Counted from the first letter of the stretch, positions 8,870 to 17,798 are shown. The stretch: 64,000 bases of DNA from Vibrio sp. CB1-14 (GCF_040412085.2 NZ_CP115920.1:1488001-1552000); one strand, 5' to 3'. Translations and numbers: made by a program. Notes: generated from the letters alone by a model not told the origin.

Positions 8870-9433
8870 ATGAGTCGTGATGAGCAATACGTAAAAGCCT
8901 ATATGGAGCACAAGACGATAAGCCGCCGTGGTTTGTTTCGCGCTCTGACAAATGGCGCGACTCGTAATCCGACGGAGACTGATGACTCTCTTGCGTCAAA
9001 GTTGAATGCTGAAAAGGTAGTTAGAGTGCTACCAAGACCGCCAAAAGCGATTGACGAGGTACTGTTTCAGCAAATCTGCGACGGCTGTGGTGAATGTCAA
9101 AAGGTTTGCCCTGAACAGGTTATTTCTATCCAAGGTGGGTTGGCGCAGCTAACGCTGGACTATGGGTATTGCAGTCAGTGTGAAGAGTGCGGTAAAAGCT
9201 GTCCAACAGGCGCATTGCACGGAAGTGTAATGGATAACGGCTTGCGACCAAGCTTTTTAGAAAGCTGTCAAAACGCACTGTTTGGCGATTGTTATTTGTG
9301 TCAGGAAGCATGTCCTCAAGACGCCATAGAACTGGAAGACTTGAGTTTACCCACCGTAAGTGAAAGCAAGTGCGATGGATGCGGACGTTGCAAGCAAGGC
9401 TGTCCATTTTCATCCATCGCTCTATCTCTATAA
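8870..9433 (+). CDS. NapF-like ferredoxin-type protein
   Basis: A 187-residue iron-sulfur protein with four cysteine motifs: CDGCGECQKVC, CSQCEECGKSC, CYLCQEAC and CDGCGRCKQGC. NapF proteins are cytoplasmic [4Fe-4S] proteins that help mature periplasmic nitrate reductase. The N-terminal SRRGLFRAL segment is also NapF-like. Here it is the last gene of a DMSO-reductase operon rather than a nap operon, 29 bases after the chaperone, so it probably serves DmsA maturation. That role is inferred from position only. Confidence 0.82.
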   Translation: MSRDEQYVKAYMEHKTISRRGLFRALTNGATRNPTETDDSLASKLNAEKVVRVLPRPPKAIDEVLFQQICDGCGECQKVCPEQVISIQGGLAQLTLDYGYCSQCEECGKSCPTGALHGSVMDNGLRPSFLESCQNALFGDCYLCQEACPQDAIELEDLSLPTVSESKCDGCGRCKQGCPFSSIALSL

Positions 9434-9500
9434 AGCTGGGTCTCTATAAAGCCGAGCCTCTATAAAGTATTGACGCTATAGAGCTCGGCCTCTATTAACG

Positions 9501-10883
9501 TCACGCTTTAATGATACGAGCGCGGAAGTTACGCCCCTTCATCTTGCCGTTAGTGATTTTACCCAGCGCTTTCTTCGCAATGGATGTTTCTACCGCAACG
9601 TAAGCGTTCATAGGGAACATATTGATCTTACCGATCTGGTTGCCTGATAGAGTCTTGTCGCCCGTCAACGCACCTAGAATATCCCCAGGACGTAGCTTCT
9701 GCTTTTTGCCACCTAGAATCTGAATTGTGGTCATCGTTGCCTGATAAGGGCGGTTTGATGATGCTGGTGGTAGCGTGCTTGGCTCAATAGGCAAATCTAA
9801 GTACTCATCGATGCGTGCTACACGATAAAACTCTTTCTCACTGTAGAAGCTAAATGCCAAGCCTTTGTTTCCCGCACGACCAGTACGACCGATACGGTGC
9901 ACATGCACTTCAGGGTCACGTGATAGCTCGTAGTTGAATACAGCGTCAAGGTTGTCGACATCAAGGCCACGTGCAGCAACATCGGTTGCGACAAGGATAG
10001 AAACACTCTTGTTAGCAAACTGAACCAGTGCTTGGTCGCGGTCACGTTGTTCTAGGTCACCATGAATATCAATGACGCTAAAGCCGCGATGGTGAAGCTC
10101 ATCCGCCACATTCTGCACTTCTTTCTTAGTGTTACAGAACACAACCGCAGACTCTGGTTGGTGTGTTAGTAATAGAGTTTCTAACGCGTTGTCACGCTCT
10201 TCTGTGGTATCAGTTTGATAGAAGAACTGCTTGATGCTTGAATGATCGTGTTTGCTCTCTACCTTCACAACCTCAGGCTGCTTCATTACCGTTGATGCAA
10301 TGGTTTGAATCTGCTCTGGGAAGGTTGCACTGAATAGTAGCGTTTGACGATTGCTTGGCGCTTCACCGATGATGGCATCGAGTGCGTCTTTAAAGCCCAT
10401 TTCCAGCATGCGATCGGCTTCATCCAACACCAATGTATTGAGCTCTTCAAGGTTGATACGACCTTTTTCAAGGTGATCAAGGATACGACCTGGTGTACCG
10501 ACGAGAATATGAGCGCCGTGCTCCAGAGAGCCAATTTGCGGCCCCATTGGCATTCCGCCACATAGCGTTAGCACTTTGATGTTGTGGATACCACGAGCTA
10601 GGGTACGGATTTCTTTTGCAACCTGGTCAGCAAGTTCACGCGTTGGGCAAAGCACCAATGATTGCACACGAAAACGCTTTACGTTGAGGTTGGCAAGTAG
10701 GCCAAGTGAGAATGCCGCCGTTTTACCTGAACCGGTTTTTCCTTGACCGATGATGTCTTTACCATCGAGGATTTTTGGTAGTGAGTCTGCTTGAATCGGT
10801 GTCATTTTAGCGTAGCCAAGGCTATCCAAAGTGCTCAGTAATTCAGTAGGTAGATTTAGTGTGGAAAATGCCGGAGTGGTCAC
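9501..10883 (-). CDS. dbpA: DEAD-box ATP-dependent RNA helicase DbpA
   Basis: A 460-residue DEAD-box helicase with all core motifs: Q-motif, GQGKTGSGKTAAF, PTRELADQ, DEAD (VLDEADRM), SAT and HRIGRTGRAG. The C-terminal domain (about residues 385-460, with ILGGKKQKLRPGDILGAL) is the DbpA RNA-binding domain that recognises helix 92 of 23S rRNA during large-subunit assembly. Monocistronic. The start ATG at 10883 fits the family N-terminus. Confidence 0.93.
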   Translation of the reverse strand: MTTPAFSTLNLPTELLSTLDSLGYAKMTPIQADSLPKILDGKDIIGQGKTGSGKTAAFSLGLLANLNVKRFRVQSLVLCPTRELADQVAKEIRTLARGIHNIKVLTLCGGMPMGPQIGSLEHGAHILVGTPGRILDHLEKGRINLEELNTLVLDEADRMLEMGFKDALDAIIGEAPSNRQTLLFSATFPEQIQTIASTVMKQPEVVKVESKHDHSSIKQFFYQTDTTEERDNALETLLLTHQPESAVVFCNTKKEVQNVADELHHRGFSVIDIHGDLEQRDRDQALVQFANKSVSILVATDVAARGLDVDNLDAVFNYELSRDPEVHVHRIGRTGRAGNKGLAFSFYSEKEFYRVARIDEYLDLPIEPSTLPPASSNRPYQATMTTIQILGGKKQKLRPGDILGALTGDKTLSGNQIGKINMFPMNAYVAVETSIAKKALGKITNGKMKGRNFRARIIKA

Positions 10884-11003
10884 GAGGTATCCTCAGTCAG
10901 CGTTAGGGAGCGAGTATTATCAACATTATGGTCGATGTTACCAGCAAAAACATGGCTGACGGAGGACATTTAACCAGCGAAGTGATCAGGTTACCTGTGA
11001 AGG

Positions 11004-11474
11004 TTACGCTGGTAGCGCTGTTCTCATCCAGTCGCGGTACTCATTAGCGCCGTCTTCACCTTCTGCAGGAGACCAAGGCGCGAAATCTTCTTGAGGCGTT
11101 GGGATGTAAGCCCCTTCTTTGATTTCTAGACCGACAGTACCAGACTCCATGCATGCATAACCGTGCCATGTACCTGGTGGAATTTCGATAGCGCGGTTGG
11201 TTTCTGGTGATAGGCTGTGACGCTGAACTACGTTGCCTTCGTCATCGAAAATAAGTAGATCAAGTTGACCTTTAAGTACCAAAAACAGCTCCCATTTGTG
11301 CTCTTCACGGTGGCGGTGAGGGCGCATGTAAGTTTCTGGCTCAGTTGAAATGAACAGGCGCTGCACACCCGCGTCCAATTGTTCGTGTAGGTTGTGATGG
11401 CTGCGCTTGCGCGGTGCTTGTTTCGCGTTTTCAGAAAACGTGTCGAAGTCTTGGTTACTGATGATTTTCAACAT
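11004..11474 (-). CDS. WbuC-family cupin metalloprotein
   Basis: A small cupin. The PRKRSHHNLH segment, the metal-binding PHRHREE motif and the following ELFLVLKGQ beta-strand are typical of the WbuC family, found in many Gammaproteobacteria and sometimes in O-antigen clusters; its function is unknown. I favour the ATG at 11474 (MLKIIS...), which matches the usual WbuC N-terminus; an open extension reaches 11522. No polysaccharide genes are nearby, so it is a free-standing copy. The divergent small gene at 11702 shares its upstream region. Confidence 0.78.
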   Translation of the reverse strand: MLKIISNQDFDTFSENAKQAPRKRSHHNLHEQLDAGVQRLFISTEPETYMRPHRHREEHKWELFLVLKGQLDLLIFDDEGNVVQRHSLSPETNRAIEIPPGTWHGYACMESGTVGLEIKEGAYIPTPQEDFAPWSPAEGEDGANEYRDWMRTALPA

Positions 11475-11701
11475 TGCTTTTACTTTATTAGTTGGTGTGC
11501 CGTTATTGTACAGTGGCATCAAAAAAGTTCAGCACAAAAATAGCGCTATCGTCCGGGCAAGGTTAAATTTTAGAAAAAACTATGAAAAACGTAGGCAAAA
11601 TGTGATTGCAGTTCCAGAGATTGGTAAAAAAGCTGTACGATCTGATCAGAATGGTATGATGCCTAAGCATCGGAGTGTCTTAAACGTAAGGTGGAACAGC
11701 A

Positions 11702-11875
11702 GTGGAAGCAGTGATCAGCCAATTAAAAAAAGACTTTTACGCGCACCTTCAATCTTCAAATGGTGCTAGCGCATCGAGTACCTCGAAAACTATGTCTTTG
11801 CTAACGAAAGAAGAATTGGCAGAGCTGGAAAACGTTTGGGTTCAGCTAGCAGTATGGAAGCAAAAGCAAGCTTAA
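11702..11875 (+). CDS. Small conserved-looking hypothetical protein, 57 aa
   Basis: A 57-residue open frame with a GTG start at 11702, an AAGGTGG ribosome site eight to fourteen bases upstream and an intrinsic terminator right after the stop. The predicted protein is hydrophilic, with a serine/alanine-rich middle and a helical C-terminal half (LTKEELAELENVWVQLAVWKQ). It is too short for most gene finders but has every mark of a real monocistronic gene. No function recognised. Confidence 0.65.
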   Translation: MEAVISQLKKDFYAHLQSSNGASASSTSKTMSLLTKEELAELENVWVQLAVWKQKQA

Positions 11876-11901
11876 TCAGCGTATTAACTCCAACAAATTC
11901 T

Positions 11902-11932
11902 AAGCCCTGAGTGATTCACTCGGGGCTTTTTT
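11902..11932 (+). terminator. Intrinsic terminator after the 57-aa gene
   Basis: A stem of AAGCCCTGAGTG with CACTCGGGGCTT (one G-T pair) followed by six T. It separates the small gene from ribA. Confidence 0.85.
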
Positions 11933-12039
11933 CATTTTACAAAAGTACCAATTGTTATAATATAACATTTTCCTTGGTGATCTTATTGTTGAAAAGTGCG
12001 GTATTAGCCCCCATAGTTCCCATATTGGAGAAACAGACT

Positions 12040-12687
12040 ATGGCTGAGATAAGCTCACTGATAGCCTCAGAAAATCTAGTAGGAAATACGATGGCGGAAG
12101 TACGTGCCAGAATAGAATTAAAAGTCGGTGCAAAAAGCGACATCGACGCGGAAATGCTCTCTTTTCGCGGCTTAGAGACCGACAAAGAACACGTTGCTAT
12201 TATCTTTAAAGCAGCAGACAAAGACCAAGCGCTACCTTTAGTGCGAATGCACTCTGAGTGTTTGACGGGGGATGTATTCCACTCGTCTCGTTGTGACTGT
12301 GGTGAACAGCTCGAAGAGACCATCCAAAAGATGGGGCGTGAAGGTGGCATCATCTTATACTTGCGCCAAGAGGGGCGTGGTATTGGTTTGTACAACAAGC
12401 TAGATGCCTACAAGCTTCAGTCTGAAGGCATGAACACATACGAAGCGAACAACCATCTTGGATTTGGTGATGATTTACGTGATTTCACCGAAGCGGCTCA
12501 AATGCTCAAAGCATTAGACATTTACTCAATTCGCTTAGTTACCAATAATCCCAAGAAAATCCGCGAGCTGCGCGAGCATGGTATTAATATCGAAGATGTC
12601 GTTAACACCAGTGCTCACGTGAAAGATGGTAATGAAAGCTACCTAAAGGCCAAAGTCTCACACGGTAAGCATCATCTCGAGCTCTAG
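12040..12687 (+). CDS. ribA: GTP cyclohydrolase II
   Basis: RibA opens the GTP imidazole ring in the first step of riboflavin synthesis. The zinc-ligand cysteines lie in [14 protein letters not shown], and the catalytic region [13 protein letters not shown] and the C-terminal TNNPKKI are intact. I chose the ATG at 12040, preceded by TTGGAG; an upstream in-frame extension to 11911 runs through the previous terminator and is not credible. The chosen 215-residue form is slightly longer at the N-terminus than E. coli RibA (196), and internal starts remain possible. A strong terminator follows. Confidence 0.92.
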   Translation: MAEISSLIASENLVGNTMAEVRARIELKVGAKSDIDAEMLSFRGLETDKEHVAIIFKAADKDQALPLVRMHSECLTGDVFHSSRCDCGEQLEETIQKMGREGGIILYLRQEGRGIGLYNKLDAYKLQSEGMNTYEANNHLGFGDDLRDFTEAAQMLKALDIYSIRLVTNNPKKIRELREHGINIEDVVNTSAHVKDGNESYLKAKVSHGKHHLEL

Positions 12688-12710
12688 GGTAGCTTGTTAA
12701 CATTTTGAAT

Positions 12711-12737
12711 AAAAACCTCACACATGTGAGGTTTTTT
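12711..12737 (+). terminator. Intrinsic terminator after ribA
   Basis: AAAAACCTCAC and GTGAGGTTTTT pair across a four-base loop, with a terminal T-run. It isolates ribA from the iron locus downstream. Confidence 0.9.
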
Positions 12738-12793
12738 GTATTCACTGTTGAAAATAAATTGTAACTAGGTATTATCGCGGTTGATAGTGTTAA

Positions 12794-12808
12794 TGATAAC
12801 TATTCGCA
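12794..12808 (+). promoter_or_regulatory. Candidate Fur box of the iron locus
   Basis: TGATAACTATTCGCA matches the 7-1-7 Fur consensus (TGATAAT-N-ATTATCA) at 11 of 14 arm positions. By my alignment the surrounding 19 bases match the classical Fur box at 14 of 19. It lies 38 bases upstream of the first imelysin gene. It predicts repression by iron-loaded Fur. Confidence 0.65.
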
Positions 12809-12845
12809 CTAAATAATAAGAATTAAGCTCAACAAGGATGCTTTC

Positions 12846-14105
12846 ATGAATGTAACAACCGCAGTGAAGGGCGCAATTGCCGCCTCGTTTCTTATCACGT
12901 CTACCTCTGCTTTTTCAGCAGTCACTAAAGATCAAGTTGTCGAGCATTACGCCGATCTTGCTCATGCTGTGTTTACTGATGCGCGTATTACAGCGCAAGA
13001 GTTAGACACATCAATTAACACATTTTTAGCTTCTCCATCGGAAAAAGGCCTTGCTGATGTGAAACAAGCTTGGCTTGCTTCACGCGTTCCGTATCAGCAA
13101 ACAGAAGTGTTCCGCTTTGGAAACTCGATTGTTGATGATTGGGAAGGTCAACTCAATGCTTGGCCTCTTGATGAGGGACTTATCGACTACGTAAGTAGTG
13201 ACTATCAGTACGAACTTGGCAATGAAGGCGCACAGGCGAACATTGTTGCTAACAAAACTCTTAAGATTGGTGCAACTACATTAGATGTTGCGAGTATTAC
13301 TCCTCAAGCTATTGCAGATCTAAACGAAGTCGGTGGCTCAGAGGCTAACGTGGCGTCTGGCTACCACGCCATTGAGTTTCTTTTGTGGGGTCAAGACCTG
13401 AACGGCACTAATGCAGGTGCCGGAGAGCGTCCTTACACGGATTACGTTGTAGGTGAAGGTTGTACAAATGGTAATTGTGAGCGTCGTGCTGAGTACCTAA
13501 AAGCGGCTTCTGTTCTTTTGATTCAAGATCTTCAGTGGATGGAAAAGCAATGGTCTGCATCAGAGAAAGAGAACTACCGTACAGAGCTTCTTGCTGACAA
13601 AGCCGACAATGGTCTACGTAAAATGCTGTTTGGTATGGGCTCGCTATCGCTGGGTGAACTGGCAGGTGAGCGTATGAAAGTGGCACTAGAGGCAAACTCA
13701 ACAGAAGATGAGCATGATTGTTTCTCTGATAACACTCACAACTCTCACTACTATAACGAGCAGGGGATCTACAACGTCTACACCGGTACCTATGTGCGTG
13801 CTGACGGCACGTTAGTTGATGGTCCAAGCATTGCTAACCTTGTAGAGCAAAAAGATAAGAGCGCAGCGAAAGAGATTCAAAAGCAGTTGGATTTGGCTCG
13901 CGCTCAAGTAGGCAAACTTGTCACTTCTGCAGAAAAAGACAACCAGTACTTTGACCAACTGATCGCCTCAAGCAACCCACAAGGCAACCAACTTGTGAAT
14001 GAGACGATTATTGCACTTGTTGCTCAAACAGGTTCAATAGAACGTGCTGCGGGTATTGTAGGTATTGATAGCCTTAGCCCAGATACAGCTGACCACGAGT
14101 TCTAA
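12846..14105 (+). CDS. Imelysin-family iron-regulated protein (IrpA-like)
   Basis: A 419-residue exported protein: a signal peptide ends near SAFSA (residue about 25) and the imelysin (M75/EfeO-like) fold follows. The metal motif HxxE is intact as His174 and Glu177 in GYHAIEFLLWG. Proteins of this class are periplasmic or outer-membrane-linked and iron-repressed. V. cholerae has a gene annotated iron-regulated protein A in the same place, next to ribA. First gene of a four-gene set with a DUF1111 cytochrome, a second imelysin protein and a DUF1513 protein. Its role in iron acquisition is inferred from the Fur box and family. Confidence 0.88.
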   Translation: MNVTTAVKGAIAASFLITSTSAFSAVTKDQVVEHYADLAHAVFTDARITAQELDTSINTFLASPSEKGLADVKQAWLASRVPYQQTEVFRFGNSIVDDWEGQLNAWPLDEGLIDYVSSDYQYELGNEGAQANIVANKTLKIGATTLDVASITPQAIADLNEVGGSEANVASGYHAIEFLLWGQDLNGTNAGAGERPYTDYVVGEGCTNGNCERRAEYLKAASVLLIQDLQWMEKQWSASEKENYRTELLADKADNGLRKMLFGMGSLSLGELAGERMKVALEANSTEDEHDCFSDNTHNSHYYNEQGIYNVYTGTYVRADGTLVDGPSIANLVEQKDKSAAKEIQKQLDLARAQVGKLVTSAEKDNQYFDQLIASSNPQGNQLVNETIIALVAQTGSIERAAGIVGIDSLSPDTADHEF

Positions 14106-14127
14106 TCATAATAAAAATCTATGAAAT

Positions 14128-14148
14128 GGGGGCGCTTGCCCCCTTTGT
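14128..14148 (+). terminator. Intercistronic stem-loop after the IrpA-like gene
   Basis: GGGGGC and GCCCCC pair across a four-base loop and a T-rich stretch follows. It lies in the 64-base gap before the DUF1111 gene and probably attenuates the downstream genes, so that the first protein is made in excess. Confidence 0.65.
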
Positions 14149-14169
14149 TGTTCTATTTGTGAGTGCTGT

Positions 14170-15567
14170 ATGTCTAGATCAAACATCATCTGGGTTGCGC
14201 TTTTTGCGCTAATCTCCACGTCCGTTTTTGCAGAGTCGACTCCTAGCCGTCTTTCTGGTGGCAAAACTACGGTTAAAAAAAACGGTGCCAACGCCTTTTC
14301 AATGCCAGCGGCTAACTTGCCGATGAGCAAACGTCTCGATTTTAGTGTCGGAAACAGTTTCTTTCGAAACCCTTGGGTTCAAGCGCCCGCATCGACGGAT
14401 GCTCGTGATGGTCTAGGGCCTTTATTCAATACTAATGGATGTCAAAACTGCCACATAAAAGATGGTCGTGGACACCCACCAGAGCAGAACGACCAGCATG
14501 CGGTGTCAATGTTAGTTCGCCTGAGTATTCCTGCAACGACGGAAGCACAAAAACAAGCAGTAAAAATGTCAGGTGTGATTCCTGAGCCAACTTATGGTGG
14601 TCAGCTTCAAGACTTTGCTCTTCCTGATATGGCGCCTGAAGGCCAAATACACATTACTTATGACGACGTCGCGATGCGATTTGAAGATGGCACCACGGTG
14701 ATGCTTCGTAAGCCAAACTTAAAGATCGTTGAACTTGCTTATGGAGATATGCATCCAGATGTAATGATGTCAGCTCGCGTCGCTCCACCTATGATCGGCC
14801 TTGGGTTGCTTGAATCCATTCCTGAATCGACCATCCTAGAGTTTTCTAAGCAGCAACAACAGGACACAACGTCTGTTGCTGGTATTCCTAACTATGTGCT
14901 TGATGTACGAACTAAAGAGATGAGCCTAGGACGATTTGGCTGGAAAGCGGGACAGCCGAACCTAATGCAGCAAAATGCGGCGGCATTCAACGGTGATGTT
15001 GGCTTAACAAGTGCATTGTTTACAGAAGAAAACTGCACTGATAAACAAGATTTGTGCACCGAGAGCCTAAGTGGCGGCGATCCTGAGGTAAGCGACAACA
15101 TTCTTGATTTTGTTGAGTTCTATACACAGCACCTTGCCGTTCCACAGCGTCGTAATATTGATAACTCAGAGGTGCTAGCTGGAGAAGCACTGTTTAAAAG
15201 AGTGGGTTGTGACAACTGTCATCGAACCAGTATCCAAACGGCGAAACGCGAAGGCTTACCTGCTTTGTCGAATCAGACAATTCATCCTTATACAGACATG
15301 TTATTACACGATATGGGGGAGGGGCTTGCTGATGGTCGTCCGGAATACGCTGCATCTGGCTCGCATTGGCGAACGCCACCACTATGGGGTATTGGGTATA
15401 CCGAAGAAGTGAATGGTCACACGTATTTTCTTCATGATGGCCGTGCTCGTAACTTAACCGAGGCCATTTTATGGCACGGCGGTGAAGCTCAAACTTCAAG
15501 AAATCAGGTGCTAGCAATGAGCAAGAAAGAGCGTGAAGCGCTGCTTGCTTTCTTAAATTCGCTATAG
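14170..15567 (+). CDS. DUF1111 di-heme c-type cytochrome (thiol-oxidoreductase-like)
   Basis: A 465-residue periplasmic protein with a signal peptide (cleavage near VFAES, residue about 22) and two heme-c sites: Cys91-Cys94-His95 (CQNCH) and Cys347-Cys350-His351 (CDNCH). The fold is related to di-heme peroxidases/MauG. DUF1111 genes commonly sit beside imelysin genes, as here. A plausible job is periplasmic electron transfer, for example changing iron oxidation state for the imelysin proteins; this is inference. The next gene starts nine bases after its stop. Confidence 0.87.
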   Translation: MSRSNIIWVALFALISTSVFAESTPSRLSGGKTTVKKNGANAFSMPAANLPMSKRLDFSVGNSFFRNPWVQAPASTDARDGLGPLFNTNGCQNCHIKDGRGHPPEQNDQHAVSMLVRLSIPATTEAQKQAVKMSGVIPEPTYGGQLQDFALPDMAPEGQIHITYDDVAMRFEDGTTVMLRKPNLKIVELAYGDMHPDVMMSARVAPPMIGLGLLESIPESTILEFSKQQQQDTTSVAGIPNYVLDVRTKEMSLGRFGWKAGQPNLMQQNAAAFNGDVGLTSALFTEENCTDKQDLCTESLSGGDPEVSDNILDFVEFYTQHLAVPQRRNIDNSEVLAGEALFKRVGCDNCHRTSIQTAKREGLPALSNQTIHPYTDMLLHDMGEGLADGRPEYAASGSHWRTPPLWGIGYTEEVNGHTYFLHDGRARNLTEAILWHGGEAQTSRNQVLAMSKKEREALLAFLNSL

Positions 15568-15576
15568 GGAACAGTG

Positions 15577-16608
15577 ATGTATTATCAAAAATCAGTGACC
15601 ATTGCGGCTTTAGTTCTACTGGCAGGGTGTCAATCATCAACCAGTACAGACAAACTGCGTCCTCAATCGAGCAATCACCAAAGCCAAGGTGTGTATGAGA
15701 TCCAGTTTGAATCTGCTCTGCGCTTTAATGATTCTATGCTCAAACTTCGCAACCAATCTGCGCGTTATTGCGAGTCTCAAAGCAGCCTAAAAGATGTGAA
15801 AATTGCTTGGCAGCAGGGGATGGAGAGCTGGATGCATCTTCAAGGGCAGGAGCGAGGTCCCTCAGAAGCGCTTGAACAAAACTGGAACATTCAGTTTTGG
15901 CCCGATAAAAAAAATACCACAGGCCGCAAGATGGCTACGGCGATCAAAACCAAGAGTTGGGATATGACGTCGATTCAATCTCAGAGCGTGACAGTTCAAG
16001 GGCTTGGCTCTGTGGAATGGCTGTTATATGACGGTGCCTCAAGCATGAGTGAAGGTGGTAAGGAAGATTGTAGCTTGCTTAAAGCGGTTACTGACTCTCT
16101 GGTCGATCGTTCAAACACTGTTTTGCAGGCTTGGATCACAAACCCATGGGCCGAGTTAGATACCAAAGCATGGCATGCGGAATATTTAGCGTTACTCACC
16201 AATCAGCTTGATTACAGCATGAAGAAGCTGTCTCGTCCGCTTGCGAAAATTGGCGCACCACGTCCGTATTTTTCAGAATCTTGGCGCGCTAAAACTTCGC
16301 TGTCGAATCTAAAAGAAAACCTAGTGGCAATGCAGGCTTTGTATTTGGCCGAAGGAAGTGGTCTTGACTCCATTCTGAGAGATAAAGGCGATGAAGCACT
16401 CGCTGACGATATTGCTCAGCAGTTCCAAGATACGCTAGAAACATGGCCACAAGAATCGAGTCTATTTGATATGTTGCAAACTAAATCGGGTTACCGAACC
16501 GCTTTGGCGCAGTTCAACAAGCTGGAGCAGCTCAAATATTTGATTGGTGAAGAAGCGGCTATAAATCTGGGTGTTGTTATAGGGTTCAATGCAACAGATG
16601 GCGATTGA
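15577..16608 (+). CDS. Imelysin-family lipoprotein with degenerate metal motif
   Basis: A 343-residue lipoprotein: the signal ends in the lipobox LLAGC with the lipidated Cys at about residue 18. The rest matches the imelysin fold, for example GLGSVEWLLYDG aligns with the GYHAIEFLLWG segment of the first imelysin protein. The conserved His of HxxE is Gly here, while the Glu is kept, so metal binding at that site is probably altered or lost. The ATG at 15577 is placed six bases after AGGGA; a GTG three bases earlier is less well spaced. It overlaps the DUF1513 gene by 20 bases. Confidence 0.82.
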   Translation: MYYQKSVTIAALVLLAGCQSSTSTDKLRPQSSNHQSQGVYEIQFESALRFNDSMLKLRNQSARYCESQSSLKDVKIAWQQGMESWMHLQGQERGPSEALEQNWNIQFWPDKKNTTGRKMATAIKTKSWDMTSIQSQSVTVQGLGSVEWLLYDGASSMSEGGKEDCSLLKAVTDSLVDRSNTVLQAWITNPWAELDTKAWHAEYLALLTNQLDYSMKKLSRPLAKIGAPRPYFSESWRAKTSLSNLKENLVAMQALYLAEGSGLDSILRDKGDEALADDIAQQFQDTLETWPQESSLFDMLQTKSGYRTALAQFNKLEQLKYLIGEEAAINLGVVIGFNATDGD

Positions 16609-17710
16609 TAGAGCTAAGCGTAATCTAGCTAAAGCATTGGCAATGGGGACGCTTTCGCCCTCATTGCTAGCGGGCTGTGTAACGAATAGCACTGCGGCTA
16701 AGAGCAACGTTGAACTAGGCTGCATGAATACAAACCAAGTATTGATTGGTGGAGCGATTCGTCGCCAAGGTCAATTTGAGGCCGTGGTTTACTCTCAACT
16801 GGGGCAGTTTCAACATCATATCCCTTTGCCAGCGAGAGGACATGGGGTAGCGATAGCACCATCAAAGCATCACGCTGTGATGTTTGCTCGTCGTCCCGGC
16901 AGTTATGCGATGGTTTTTGACTATCGAGATGGAGAAGAAAAGGCACTCATTCCTGCGGAAAACAATCGTCACTTTTACGGTCATGGGGTGTATTCAAACG
17001 ATGGTCGTTGGTTATACGCTACTCAAGGAGAGCGTGCGACAAGCCGAGGCATTATTGGTGTATACGATGCCGAGAATAGCTACAAAAAAGTTGCCGAGTT
17101 TTCTGGGTTTGGGGTCGGTCCGCATGAAATCATTATTATGTCTGATGGCCGGTTGGTAGTTGGTGTCGGCGGGGTTCATACTCAAGGGAGAACACCGATT
17201 AATTTAGCAACAATGAAGCCAAGCCTTAGCTATTTGTCAGGCAATGGGGAGTTGCTTGATCAAGTGATGCTGCCAGATCACCATAAGAGTATTCGGCATT
17301 TGGCTCATGATGGCGAGCAAACCGTGCTGTGTGGTCAGCAGTATCGAGGCGAGCCAGATGATTATGTTCCATTAGTTGCCATGCATCGAACTGGTGAGTC
17401 TCTGGTTGAGCTCGGTGGTGAACCAGAGCAGTGGGCGCGCTTCAACCATTATGTGGCGAGCATCGCGGCAACAGATTCTCATATCTTAGCGACATCGCCA
17501 CGGGGCAATTGTTATGGTATTTGGGACAAATCCTCTCTCGATCTTTTAGAGATCAATGTGTTGCCGGATGCCTCTGGCGTGGTGGTTAAAAATGACCAGT
17601 TATATGTAAGTTCTGGCGTTGGAAAGGTCGTAAAAATAAATGCGGATCTCACCAAGAATGCCTTTGTCTCGGGGATTCAATGGGATAACCATTGGAGTGC
17701 TATCACATAA
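16589..17710 (+). CDS. DUF1513 beta-propeller-like lipoprotein
   Basis: A 373-residue DUF1513 protein. The N-terminus is positively charged and runs into SLLAGC, a lipobox, so it is probably a lipoprotein. The body has repeated beta-rich segments (HGVAIAPSKHHAVMFARRPG, HFYGHGVYSNDGRWLY, GPHEIIIMSDGRLVVG), which suggests a beta-propeller. It is the fourth gene of the iron locus and starts inside the end of the second imelysin gene, indicating translational coupling. Function unknown; the constant association with imelysin and DUF1111 genes is the main clue. Confidence 0.83.
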   Translation: MQQMAIDRAKRNLAKALAMGTLSPSLLAGCVTNSTAAKSNVELGCMNTNQVLIGGAIRRQGQFEAVVYSQLGQFQHHIPLPARGHGVAIAPSKHHAVMFARRPGSYAMVFDYRDGEEKALIPAENNRHFYGHGVYSNDGRWLYATQGERATSRGIIGVYDAENSYKKVAEFSGFGVGPHEIIIMSDGRLVVGVGGVHTQGRTPINLATMKPSLSYLSGNGELLDQVMLPDHHKSIRHLAHDGEQTVLCGQQYRGEPDDYVPLVAMHRTGESLVELGGEPEQWARFNHYVASIAATDSHILATSPRGNCYGIWDKSSLDLLEINVLPDASGVVVKNDQLYVSSGVGKVVKINADLTKNAFVSGIQWDNHWSAIT

Positions 17711-17798
17711 ATGAGACGCTAACTGGTTTAAAATAAATTAGCACTTTCCAAAGTGTGATTTCTGCCATACTTAAGACTCTGTCTAAGGAGGTGGGTAG

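Noticed and set aside
11407..11769. A 120-codon plus-strand frame overlapping the cupin gene and the small gene
   Set aside because: It runs antisense through the cupin gene and then out of frame through the better-supported 57-residue gene; it has no ribosome site and no recognisable protein.
11955..12398. A 147-codon minus-strand frame in ribA
   Set aside because: It is a shadow of the strongly conserved ribA frame on the opposite strand.
13408..13827. A 139-codon minus-strand frame inside the IrpA-like gene
   Set aside because: Antisense shadow; the plus frame has a signal peptide and the imelysin motif.
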